A stretch of 64,000 bases of DNA. It comes from DASWOJ01 sp964242415 (GTDB lineage Bacteria > Pseudomonadota > Alphaproteobacteria > Acetobacterales > Acetobacteraceae). The notes beneath the pieces are model-generated. The model was given only the letters and a program-made list of their open reading frames with translations, made no database searches and was not told the origin of the DNA. The stretch spans positions 1-64,000 of the forward strand of contig CAXTAT010000014.1 in NCBI GenBank assembly GCA_964242415.1, given 5' to 3'. Position numbers and translations under genes: made by a program. Position 1 is the stretch's first letter, and every line of letters begins with the position of its first letter. Shown piece by piece: positions 50,899-60,066 of this stretch.

Positions 50899-52716
50899 TC
50901 AGAACTCCTGCCAGCCTTCGTTGGCAGCAGCCGGCGCGGGCTTGCGTGCGGCAGCGTCGCGACCTCGGCCTCCTTGCGCGGCGACCTTGTGGGCGATGAC
51001 GGGCGTGACCTGGCGCAGCGCCGGTTTAGCCGGGCGACGCAGGGGCTCGACGTTCGAGACCGTTGCGTTGCCCTCCCCCTCGCCAAGCTGGAAGCGGCCG
51101 GCAAGACGGGCCAATTCCTCTGTCTCCTGAGCGAGCGCATGGGAGGCGGCCGTGCTCTGCTCGACCATGGCGGCATTCTGCTGCGTGACCTGGTCCATCT
51201 GATTGACTGCCGTGTTGACCTCAGCCAGACCCGTCGCCTGTTCTTGGGCCGCGTTGGCGATCTCACCCACCACGTTGTTGATCTCGGTGACCTGGGACAC
51301 GATGCGTGCGAGCGCATCGCCAGTTTGGCCCACGAGCTTCACCCCGGAGCCGACGTGCTGCGCCGAGGCTGAGATCAGCGCCTTGATCTCCTTGGCCGCT
51401 TCGGCTGAGCGCTGGGCCAGGGCACGCACTTCCGAGGCCACCACCGCGAAGCCGCGGCCGGCGTCGCCAGCGCGCGCAGCTTCCACGCCGGCGTTGAGCG
51501 CGAGCAGGTTCGTTTGGAACGAGATTTCGTCGATCACGCTGATGATCTGCCCGATCTGCCGTGAAGACTGCTCGATGCCGCCCATGGCCGCGACGGCCTG
51601 GCGCACGACGTCGCCGGAGTGCTCTGCATCCGACTTGGTTTTGGAAACTGCCTCGCGCGCCTGCTTGGCGCCCTCAGCCGTCCTGCGGACCGTTGCTGTG
51701 ATCTCGTCAAGCGCCGCCGCCGTCTCCTCGAGGCTTGCTGCCTGCTGCTCGGTGCGCCGGCTCAGGTCGTCGGCGGCCTGGCTGATCTCGCCCGTGCCCG
51801 AGCGGATGCCACCCACGTTGCTCACGATCGCGAGCATCGCCTCGTGCATCTGCGCCATGGCGGCATTCAAGTCGGTCCGGAGCTTTTCGTAGGTCTCCGG
51901 CATCGTGGCCTCCAGCCGGTAGGTGAGGTCGCCTGCGGCTAATTGCTTCAACGCCGATGCGATCTCTGCGACTGCTTGCACCCGGCTTGACACGTCCGTC
52001 GCAAATTTGACGACCTTCATCACCTTCCCGCTCAGGTCGAAGACCGGGTTGTATGAGGCCTGGATCCAGACATCCCTTCCACCCTTGCCGATCCGCTTGA
52101 ACTCTCCGGCGACGTAATCGCCACCGTTCAACTTGCTCCAGAACTCGCGGTATTCCGCCGATTGCGCGTAGCTGGGTTCAACGAACAAGCGATGGTGCTG
52201 TCCTTTGATCTCGTCGAGATGGTAGCCAAGGGTTTTGAGGAAGTTCTCGTTCGCGGTGATCACTTCGCCTTTCGGGTTGAACTCGATGACCGCCTGGGCC
52301 CGGGAGATCGCCTCCAGCTTTGCATCGACCTCTGCGCTCCTGAGCTTCCTGTCGGTGATGTCCGTCGCCTGCTTGACGACCTTGGTCACGACGCCCCTGG
52401 AGTTCTTCACCGGATTGTAGGACGCCTGAATCCAAACTTCCCGGCCTCCCTTGCCAATTCGCTTGTACTCCCGGGCATCGCAGTCCCCGCGCCCGAGCTT
52501 GGCCCAGAAGTCCTGATACTCCGTGCTGTGCGCGTACTCTGCTTCCACGAACGTGCTATGAGGCTGTCCCATGATCTCGGACAGATCATAGCCCATCACG
52601 GCACAGAAGTTTGGGTTGGCAGCGAGGATTTTCCCGCGAGGGTCGAATTCTATGATGGCCAACGACTGGTTGAGCGCCTTCAATGTCGCACTCTGCTGAC
52701 CTCTGAAACTGAACAT
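50899..52716 (-). CDS. Soluble methyl-accepting chemotaxis protein with two PAS domains
   Basis: 605 aa, no transmembrane segment. Two very similar PAS domains (about residues 15-125 and 137-247) both contain ...YKRIGKGGREVWIQASYNP or EFKRIGKGGRDVWIQASYNP, a PAS_3/Aer-like type; a short HAMP-like part (ALKQLAAGDLTYRLEATMPE) and a signalling domain with the hairpin tip IISVIDEISFQTNLLALNAG, then VEAARAGDAGRGFAVVASEV. The C-terminus ends NEGWQEF, whose last five residues match the xWxxF CheR-tether pentapeptide. ATG 52716 has GAGG 5-6 nt upstream; the frame is open to 52767. It probably senses redox or another internal cue; the ligand is unknown. Confidence 0.92.
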   Translation of the reverse strand: MFSFRGQQSATLKALNQSLAIIEFDPRGKILAANPNFCAVMGYDLSEIMGQPHSTFVEAEYAHSTEYQDFWAKLGRGDCDAREYKRIGKGGREVWIQASYNPVKNSRGVVTKVVKQATDITDRKLRSAEVDAKLEAISRAQAVIEFNPKGEVITANENFLKTLGYHLDEIKGQHHRLFVEPSYAQSAEYREFWSKLNGGDYVAGEFKRIGKGGRDVWIQASYNPVFDLSGKVMKVVKFATDVSSRVQAVAEIASALKQLAAGDLTYRLEATMPETYEKLRTDLNAAMAQMHEAMLAIVSNVGGIRSGTGEISQAADDLSRRTEQQAASLEETAAALDEITATVRRTAEGAKQAREAVSKTKSDAEHSGDVVRQAVAAMGGIEQSSRQIGQIISVIDEISFQTNLLALNAGVEAARAGDAGRGFAVVASEVRALAQRSAEAAKEIKALISASAQHVGSGVKLVGQTGDALARIVSQVTEINNVVGEIANAAQEQATGLAEVNTAVNQMDQVTQQNAAMVEQSTAASHALAQETEELARLAGRFQLGEGEGNATVSNVEPLRRPAKPALRQVTPVIAHKVAAQGGRGRDAAARKPAPAAANEGWQEF

Positions 52717-53086
52717 CAAGACCTCTTCGATGATAGGCGTTACTGTGCTGGTTACTACTCGAAACAACCTAAGCTGTTGTGAACAGAGCGCAGCAATTGG
52801 TCCTGCCAGCTATCCAACCCCCACTTTGGCCATCATGCGGCGTGGCAGAGCGCATAGGCCATGCCGTCCCGGAGGGCTGGCCGAGGTTTCCGCCCGCTCA
52901 AGGGTGTGCGGGACCATGATGCTCATGCCAACAATCCCCCGCCGCACTGACTGCGCGGAACATCGACCGCAAGGCCATCATCCCTGGCAGCGACGTCCGG
53001 CTCGACCCGGCGCCCGCCGCCCACCCCGCGTCGGCCGCCGCCAAGGCAGGTAGCCCGCAACCCGGCAACCCGCCATGCTGCCCGGC
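52717..53086. other. Divergent intergenic region (chemoreceptor / LysR)
   Basis: About 370 nt that should contain the promoters of both genes. The first 90 nt are relatively AT-rich, fitting a receptor promoter. No sigma-28 consensus was recognised. Confidence 0.35.
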
Positions 53087-53968
53087 ATGACCCTTGAGCA
53101 GCTCCGCGTCTTCGTCGCCGTCGCCGAGCGGCAGCACGTCACCCGTGCCGCCGAGGCGCTCAACATCGCCCAATCCGCCGCCAGCGCCTCCATCGCGGCG
53201 CTTGAGGGGCGGCACGGCGCCAAGCTGTTCCACCGCGTCGGCCGCGGCATCGAGCTGACCGAGGCCGGCACCCTGTTCCTGGCCGAAGCGCGTGCCGTGC
53301 TGGCCCGGGCGGAGGCGGCCGAGCTTGTCCTGTCGGAGCTGGGCGGCCTGAAGCGCGGCACCCTGGCCGTGCAGGCCAGCCAGACCATCGCGAGCTACTG
53401 GCTGCCGCGCCACCTGGTGGCGTTCCGCCGGACGCACCCCGGCATCGACATCCGCCTGGCCGTCGGCAACACCACGCAGGTCGCGGCGGCGATCCACGAC
53501 GGTTCGGCCGAGCTTGGCTTCGTCGAGGGCGCCGTGAACGACCCGGCGCTCGAAAGCCGGGTGGTGGCGCGCGACCAGCTCGTGATCGTCGTGGCACCGG
53601 ACCACCCCTGGGCCGCCTGCGGCACGGTCGCGCCGGACCGCCTGGCCGACAGCGACTGGGTGCTGCGGGAGGCCGGGTCCGGCACGCGCTCGGTGTTCGA
53701 GGCGGCGCTGGAGGGCTTTGGCGTGCCGCCGTCACGGCTGCGCGTGGCGCTTGAGCTGCCGTCGAACGAGTCCGTCCGCGCCGCGGTGGAGGCCGGCATG
53801 GGCGCCACCGCCATCTCCGCCTCGGCTGCCGCGCCCAGCATCGAGGCCGGGCTGCTGCACCAGGTCGCGCTGGCGCTGCCGGAGCGGGACTTCCATGTGC
53901 TGCGGCATACCGAGCGGTATCGGAGCCGGGCGGCCACCGCGCTGCTGGAGATCATCGCCGCCGCCTGA
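53087..53968 (+). CDS. LysR-family transcriptional regulator
   Basis: 293 aa. N-terminal winged helix-turn-helix MTLEQLRVFVAVAERQHVTR to AALNIAQSAASASIAALEG-like sequence, then a LysR effector domain (about 90-290) with KRGTLAVQASQTIASYWLPR and RLAVGNTTQVAAAIHDGSAE. Start ATG 53087 matches the family's MTLEQL opening; an ATG at 53075 would add four residues. It lies 102 nt upstream of sorA on the same strand and probably controls it. The sequence type is close to regulators that respond to sulfur or organic acids, but that is not provable here. Confidence 0.87.
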   Translation: MTLEQLRVFVAVAERQHVTRAAEALNIAQSAASASIAALEGRHGAKLFHRVGRGIELTEAGTLFLAEARAVLARAEAAELVLSELGGLKRGTLAVQASQTIASYWLPRHLVAFRRTHPGIDIRLAVGNTTQVAAAIHDGSAELGFVEGAVNDPALESRVVARDQLVIVVAPDHPWAACGTVAPDRLADSDWVLREAGSGTRSVFEAALEGFGVPPSRLRVALELPSNESVRAAVEAGMGATAISASAAAPSIEAGLLHQVALALPERDFHVLRHTERYRSRAATALLEIIAAA

Positions 53969-54070
53969 CCGATCGGGCATCCCGATGGCTTTCACCGCAT
54001 GCCGTTGTTGGACCGATTGGCCCGGCAGGTGCTTACTGCCGCCACACGAGATGATGCAGGGAGGCGCACC

Positions 54071-55318
54071 GTGATCGGCATGGGATGGAGGGATGCGGCG
54101 GTCAACCGGCGCGGCCTGTTGCGGGGCCTGGGCGCGCTGGGCGCCGTGGCCGCGACGGCGCCGGCCTGGGCGCAGGGCGCCGTCAAGCTCGGCCTGAACG
54201 GCGGCCCGGACGAGCGGGCGCTGACGGCAGCCTTCCCGCAGAAGGGCTCGATGATCCTGCAGCGCACCCGCCCGCCGCTGTTGGAGACGCCGTTCGAGGT
54301 ATTCGACCCGGTGTCCAACGGCGGCGTCTTCACCCCCAACGACCGCTTCTTCGTGCGCTGGCACTGGGCCGTCATCCCCGAGCAGGTTGACTTGGCCACG
54401 TTCCGGTGCGCCGTCCGCGGCCACGTCAACCAGGCGCAGTCGCTGACGATGGCCGACATCCTGGCGCTGCCCCGCGTCGAGCTGGCCGCCGTCAACCAGT
54501 GCTCCGGCAACTCCCGCGGCCTGTTCCAGCCGCGCATCGCCGGCGGGCAGTGGGGGAACGGCGCCATGGGCAACGCGCGGTGGGTCGGCGTCCGGCTGCG
54601 CGACGTGCTGGACCGCGCCGGGGTGAAGCCCGGCGCCGTCGCGGTCCGCTTCAACGGCCTGGACGAACCCGTGGTGGAGGGCGCGCCGGACTTCATGAAG
54701 TCGCTGGCCATCGACCATGCCAGGGACGGCGAGGTCATGCTGGCCTACCAGATGAACGGCGAGCAGTTGCCGCTGCTGAACGGCTTCCCGATGCGCCTGG
54801 TCGTGCCCGGCTGGTATTCGACCTACTGGGTCAAGATGGTGAGCGACATCGAGGTGCTGAACGCGCCCGACGACGGCTTCTGGATGACCAAGGCCTACCT
54901 GATTCCGGCCACGCCGCAGGCCGACGTGAAGCCCGGGCAGACCGGCTTCCCGACCGAGCCGATCAACCGCATGGTGCCGCGCTCCTTCTTCACCAACGTG
55001 ACCTCGGCCACGACGGTGCGGGCCGGCGCCCCGGTGCCGCTGCGCGGGATCGCGTTCGGCGGGGATTGCGGGGTGGCGGCGGTGGACACCTCCACCGACG
55101 GCGGCCAGACCTGGCAGCCGGCGGCGCTCGGCCGCGACGAGGGCGCCTACAGCTTCCGGCAATGGACGGCGCAGGCCACCGCCCCGGCATCCGGCACGCT
55201 GGCGGCCATGGTCCGCTGCACCAATACACAGCATGTTGCGCAGCCGATGGAGGCCAACTGGAACGGCGGCGGCTTCATGCGGAACGTCATCGAGACCGTC
55301 CGCCTGGCTGTCGCCTGA
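54071..55318 (+). CDS. sorA: Periplasmic sulfite dehydrogenase molybdopterin subunit, SorA-like
   Basis: Sulfite-oxidase-family enzyme, 415 aa, oxidising sulfite to sulfate. A Tat signal is seen (NRRGLLRGLGALGAVAATAP, cleavage near AWAQ). The molybdenum-ligand cysteine is in LAAVNQCSGNSRGLFQP; GNARWVGVRLRDVLD and the C-terminal dimerisation domain with VDTSTDGGQTWQPA follow. GTG 54071 is chosen because AGGGAGG lies 6 nt upstream. Electrons would pass to the cytochrome encoded next, as in SorAB. Confidence 0.85.
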   Translation: MIGMGWRDAAVNRRGLLRGLGALGAVAATAPAWAQGAVKLGLNGGPDERALTAAFPQKGSMILQRTRPPLLETPFEVFDPVSNGGVFTPNDRFFVRWHWAVIPEQVDLATFRCAVRGHVNQAQSLTMADILALPRVELAAVNQCSGNSRGLFQPRIAGGQWGNGAMGNARWVGVRLRDVLDRAGVKPGAVAVRFNGLDEPVVEGAPDFMKSLAIDHARDGEVMLAYQMNGEQLPLLNGFPMRLVVPGWYSTYWVKMVSDIEVLNAPDDGFWMTKAYLIPATPQADVKPGQTGFPTEPINRMVPRSFFTNVTSATTVRAGAPVPLRGIAFGGDCGVAAVDTSTDGGQTWQPAALGRDEGAYSFRQWTAQATAPASGTLAAMVRCTNTQHVAQPMEANWNGGGFMRNVIETVRLAVA

Positions 55319-55339
55319 ACCCGAGGAAGGAGCGCCATC

Positions 55340-55834
55340 ATGGCCATATCCCCCAACACCGTCGCCTATGGCGCCGTCGTCGTCGCCGGGCTGGTCCTGT
55401 TCGCCGTCGGCACTCCGGGCGAGCGGTCCAGCGACCTGCAGGCGCACCTTGCCGCCGACCAGCCGGTCACGCCGGCCTATGCGGTGGCGGTCAACAAGGA
55501 GGCCGCCGCCTATGCCGCGGCGGTCGGGCCGCGGGCTGCCCCGGCTGTGGCTGACGCGGGCGGGATCAAGCTCCGCTCGGTCGGGTTCGACCTGCCCACC
55601 AGCGACACGCCTACCAGCGACGGGGCCTTCCCGAACGGACCCGGCGCCGAGCTGGTCACCAACAACTGCCAGTCCTGCCACTCGCCGGGCATGATCCTGA
55701 ACCAGCCGGCGCTGACCCCGGCCGAGTGGACGGGCGAGGTGAACAAGATGCTCCACACCTACAAGGCGCCGGTCTCCGAAGACGACGTTGCTGGGATCGT
55801 CACCTACCTGGCCAGCCTGAAGGTCGCGCCGTAG
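55340..55834 (+). CDS. sorB: Monohaem cytochrome c, SorB-like subunit
   Basis: 164 aa with an N-terminal hydrophobic signal/anchor (about residues 8-26), an Ala-rich linker, and one c-type haem site CQSCH with a distal methionine candidate in SPGMILNQPALTPAEW. ATG 55340 has GGAAGGAG about 8 nt upstream and follows sorA by 21 nt. SorA-SorB pairs form periplasmic sulfite:cytochrome c reductases. Confidence 0.82.
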   Translation: MAISPNTVAYGAVVVAGLVLFAVGTPGERSSDLQAHLAADQPVTPAYAVAVNKEAAAYAAAVGPRAAPAVADAGGIKLRSVGFDLPTSDTPTSDGAFPNGPGAELVTNNCQSCHSPGMILNQPALTPAEWTGEVNKMLHTYKAPVSEDDVAGIVTYLASLKVAP

Positions 55835-55835
55835 C

Positions 55836-55850
55836 CCGGCCCTGGGCCGG
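55836..55850. terminator. Short hairpin between converging sorB and MFS genes
   Basis: CCGGCC-CTG-GGCCGG directly after the sorB stop, in the 65-nt gap between convergent genes. Small and without U-tract, so its role is uncertain. Confidence 0.3.
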
Positions 55851-55899
55851 CCCCTTCAGCGCGCCACCAGCACCCGGCCCTGCCGCGGCGCCGACGTCG

Positions 55900-57123
55900 C
55901 TAGTCGCCTGCGACCTCCGTGCCGACCCGCAGCGCCGCCCGCCGTTCCGCACGCGCTGACAACAACAGGATCAGCAGGCCGCCCACGGCCAGGCCGGCGC
56001 CCAGCGGCCCCGTTGCCGTCCAGCCCAGCCCGGCGGCGACGCAAACCCCGCCCAGCCACGCCCCCAGCGCGTTGGCCATGTTGAAGGCGCTGTGGTTCAG
56101 CGACGCCGCCAGGGACTGTGCATGGCGCCCGGCCACGTCCATCAGCCGCGTCTGCAGCGCCGGGCCGAGTGCCAGGGAGGCAAACCCCATCAGGAACAGG
56201 TCCACCCCCATCAAGACCGGCGACGGCGCGGCAAGCGGCAGCGCCGCCAGCACCAGCATGTCGAGCACCAGCATCAGCCCGATGGCGCGCAGCACCCCGC
56301 GGTCGGCCAGCCAGCCGCCGAACAGGCTGCCCGCCACCATGCCGGACCCGATCAGCGCCAGATAGGGCGGCACGGCGTGTTCGCCCACGCCCGTGACCTG
56401 CACCAGCATGGGTGCGACGTAGCTGTAAACTGCGAACAGCCCGCCGAAGCCGACCGCGGTGATGCCGAGGGTGAGCCAGAGCAGCGGCTGCCGCAGCCCG
56501 CCCAGCTCACGCAGCGGGCTGGCCAGGGCATGGGCGGGCATCGGCCGCAGGCACAGCCGCACCAGGACCGCCGTGGCAAGCGCCGTCGCCGCCACCAGCA
56601 GGAAGGCGGCGTGCCAGCCGAGCGCCTGGCCGATGAACGTGGCGAGCGGGACGCCCAGGACGTTGGCAACGCTCAGCCCCAGCATGACGCGGCCCACCGC
56701 CCGTCCCCGACCCTGTGGCGACGCCATCGACGCCGCGGCCAGCGCCGCGAAGCCGAAGTACGCGCCGTGCGGCAGCCCGGCCGCAAACCGCGCCAGCACG
56801 AACCAGCCGAAGCCGGCGCTGCCGGCCGTCAGCAGGTTGGCGGCCGCGAACGCCAGCATCAGCCCGAGCAGCATCCGCCGCTTGCCGGCCCGGGCACAGG
56901 CGGCGGCGATCACCGGCGCGCCCACCACCACGCCCAGGGCATAGGCGCTGATGCCCAGCCCCGCCCGGGGGATCGACGTGCCAAGCTCGCCGGCGATGTT
57001 GGGCAGCAGGCCCATGGAGGCGAACTCGCCGGTGCCGAGGGCGAACCCGCCCAAGGCCAGCGCGAACTCCGCCATGCCGGTCCCGAACGGGGGGCGCGGG
57101 TCGGCGCGGTCATCGGTCGTCAT
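55900..57123 (-). CDS. DHA1-type MFS transporter
   Basis: Twelve-helix carrier, 407 aa, of the AraJ/YdhP-like sugar or drug efflux branch: FALALGGFALGTGEFASMGL in helix 1, GISAYALGVVVGAPVIAAAC and a motif-A-like region KRRMLLGLMLAFAAANL. ATG 57123 has GAAGGA about 5 nt upstream; the ATG two codons earlier (57129) lies too close to it. It follows the monooxygenase by 85 nt on the same strand and may export a product or toxic intermediate. Confidence 0.82.
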   Translation of the reverse strand: MTTDDRADPRPPFGTGMAEFALALGGFALGTGEFASMGLLPNIAGELGTSIPRAGLGISAYALGVVVGAPVIAAACARAGKRRMLLGLMLAFAAANLLTAGSAGFGWFVLARFAAGLPHGAYFGFAALAAASMASPQGRGRAVGRVMLGLSVANVLGVPLATFIGQALGWHAAFLLVAATALATAVLVRLCLRPMPAHALASPLRELGGLRQPLLWLTLGITAVGFGGLFAVYSYVAPMLVQVTGVGEHAVPPYLALIGSGMVAGSLFGGWLADRGVLRAIGLMLVLDMLVLAALPLAAPSPVLMGVDLFLMGFASLALGPALQTRLMDVAGRHAQSLAASLNHSAFNMANALGAWLGGVCVAAGLGWTATGPLGAGLAVGGLLILLLSARAERRAALRVGTEVAGD

Positions 57124-57208
57124 GGGCATCCTTCGCTTTCGGGCGTTTTCGGCCGTCTGGGAACGGATGGTCAAGCGATGGCGTCAACCACGCCGCCCGC
57201 CCCAGGCC

Positions 57209-58519
57209 CTAGAACTCCAGCAGGTTGTCGCGGAACTGCGCATGGCTGTAATTGCGCCGCACCAGGCCGCGCCGCTGCAGCGCCGGCACCAGCCCCTCCG
57301 TCACCTCGGCGACCGTCTTGCGGCTGACATCCGGCAGCACCAGCAGGAAGCCGTCGCCGCCCGCCTCCTGCATCGCCTCGTCCATTTGCGCCGCCACCGT
57401 GTCCGGCGTGCCCACCAGGTCCACGCAGCCGCCGTGGCTGGTGTAGGCGATGATCGCCTCCCGCAGCGTGCGCCCGCCCGCCTTCTTCAGGAAGTTGGCC
57501 AGGCTGGACTGGTGGCCGTTGGTGGTCAGCTCGCCCACCGGCGCGTCCAGGTCGTGGCCGGAGAAGTCGATGTTGGTCGTCCAGCCCATCTGCGCCAGCC
57601 GCCGCCGCACCCCGTCGTCGGTGGCGACGCCGCGCAGGGCGCCGCGGGCCTGCGCCTCCTCGTCGGTGTTGGCCAGCACGGGCGTCGCCATGAACAGCAC
57701 CTTGCAGTGGTCCGGGTTCCGCCCGGCCTCCACCATGCGGCTGCGCACGTCGCGGCGGTAATCCCGCATGGCCCCCACGCCCTTCGGGTGCGCCACCACC
57801 GTGTCGGCATACTGCGCGGCGATGGCCCGGCCCTTCGCGGAGCCGCCCGCCTGCGCGATGACGGGACGCCCCTGCGGGCACGGCCCAGAGTTCAGCGGGC
57901 CGCGGCTGGCGTAGTATTCGCCCTTGTGGTCGATGGTGTGCACCTTGGCCGGGTCGATCAGCACGCCGCTCGCGTGGTCGGCGCGGATGGCGCCGGGTTC
58001 CCACGAACTCCACAGCTTGGTCACGACATCGATGTACTCGGCCGCCATGTCGTAGCGCGTGTCGTGCTCCGGCAGGTGGTCCAGCCCGAAGTTCTGCCCC
58101 GAGAAGTCGGAGCTGCCGGTGACCATGTTCCACCCCGCCCGGCCGCCGGACACCTGGTCCAGCGTGCCGACGATGCGGGCGGTGAGATACGGATGGTAGG
58201 CGAAGGTGCTCAGCGTTGGCACGATCCCCAGGCGCGACGTCGCCGCCATCATCAGCGACGCGACCACCGTCGGCTCCTGCCGCGGCACCGACATGCCGTT
58301 CTTCAGGAAGATGTCGCGCGAGTTCTCCCAGTTCTGCCCGATGTAGATAGAGTCCTCGATCAGCAGATAGTCGAAGCAGGCGCGCTCGATGGACCGGGCG
58401 AGGTCCACGAACATCCCGGCCGACATCCACTCCTCGCTGACGTTGCCGGTCCACGGCTCGCCCCAGGCCTGGATGCTCGACCCCTGGAGGAACCAGGCGA
58501 GGTGGAACGGGTCAGCCAT
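57209..58519 (-). CDS. Flavin-dependent monooxygenase of the NtaA/SnaA/DszA group
   Basis: 436-aa class C (bacterial luciferase-like) monooxygenase using FMNH2 from a separate reductase. Diagnostic are RIVGTLDQVSGGRAGWNMVT, SSDFSGQNFGLDHLPEHDTR, YDMAAEYIDVVTKLWSSWEP, HKGEYYASRGPLN and RPVIAQAGGSAKGRAIAAQY. The group includes NTA monooxygenase and DBT-sulfone monooxygenase and often cleaves C-N or C-S bonds. ATG 58519 has AAGGA 6 nt upstream. It is 39 nt after livF. No flavin reductase gene is visible in the window. Confidence 0.88.
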   Translation of the reverse strand: MADPFHLAWFLQGSSIQAWGEPWTGNVSEEWMSAGMFVDLARSIERACFDYLLIEDSIYIGQNWENSRDIFLKNGMSVPRQEPTVVASLMMAATSRLGIVPTLSTFAYHPYLTARIVGTLDQVSGGRAGWNMVTGSSDFSGQNFGLDHLPEHDTRYDMAAEYIDVVTKLWSSWEPGAIRADHASGVLIDPAKVHTIDHKGEYYASRGPLNSGPCPQGRPVIAQAGGSAKGRAIAAQYADTVVAHPKGVGAMRDYRRDVRSRMVEAGRNPDHCKVLFMATPVLANTDEEAQARGALRGVATDDGVRRRLAQMGWTTNIDFSGHDLDAPVGELTTNGHQSSLANFLKKAGGRTLREAIIAYTSHGGCVDLVGTPDTVAAQMDEAMQEAGGDGFLLVLPDVSRKTVAEVTEGLVPALQRRGLVRRNYSHAQFRDNLLEF

Positions 58520-58558
58520 TAAGCGTCCTTTGCCCCAGTAGAAACATCAGTGAAGCCA

Positions 58559-59265
<707 letters not shown>

Positions 59266-59269
<4 letters not shown>

Positions 59270-60066
59270 GCGTGGCCTGCCAAGGCGTCCATGCCGTGCC
59301 GGGCCGCCCGCGCGCCGAGGTAGGCGGCGATCACCGTCGGGTCCTCGCGGATTTCTGCGGGCGTGCCCTCGGCGATGCAGACGCCGTGGTCCAGCACGCT
59401 GATGCGCTCGGAGATGCCCATGACGACGCGCATCTGATGCTCGATCAGCAGGATCGTCAGGCCGTGCCGGTCGCGCAGCGTGCGGATCAGTTCGAGCATG
59501 GCGTGGCTCTCGACCGGGTTCATGCCCGCGGCCGGCTCGTCGAGCAGCAGCAGGACGGGCTCGATCGCCATGGCGCGGGCGATCTCCAGCCGGCGCTGGT
59601 CGCCGTAGGGCAGGTGCCGCGCCATCCGGTCGCCGCGCCCGGCCAGCCCGACCGCGTTCAACAGCACGCGCGCCCGCTCCGTGGTGTCCCGCACGGCCCG
59701 GCGGTGCGCCGGCGTCGCCAGCAGCGCGCCGAGCAGCGACTCCGGCCGCTTGGCGTCCACGCCGACCATGACGTTCTCGATGGCCGTCAGGTCGGGGAAC
59801 AGCCTGATGTTCTGGTAGGTGCGGGCAACGCCATGCTTGGCGACCACGTCCGGGCGCAGGCCGTCGATGCGCACGCCGTTCAGGTGGATCTCCCCCGCGC
59901 TGGAACGCACGAACGAGGTGAGGCAGTTGAACAGGGTGGTCTTGCCGGCGCCGTTCGGGCCGATCACGCTGTGGATGGCGCCCTGCGGCACCGACAGATC
60001 GACGTTGCTGATCGCCAGCAGCCCGCCGAAGCGCATGCTGACGCCCCGGGCTGAGAGCAACGTCAT
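59266..60066 (-). CDS. livG: Branched-chain amino acid-type ABC transporter ATPase LivG
   Basis: 266 aa. Walker A GPNGAGKT, LPYGDQRRLEIARAMAIEPV in place of a standard LSGGQ (usual for LivG), Walker B LLLLDEPAAGMNPVES, LLIEHQMRVVMGISER, and the LivG-type C-terminus GTPAEIREDPTVIAAYLGA. Overlaps livM by 4 nt (ATGA). Confidence 0.92.
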
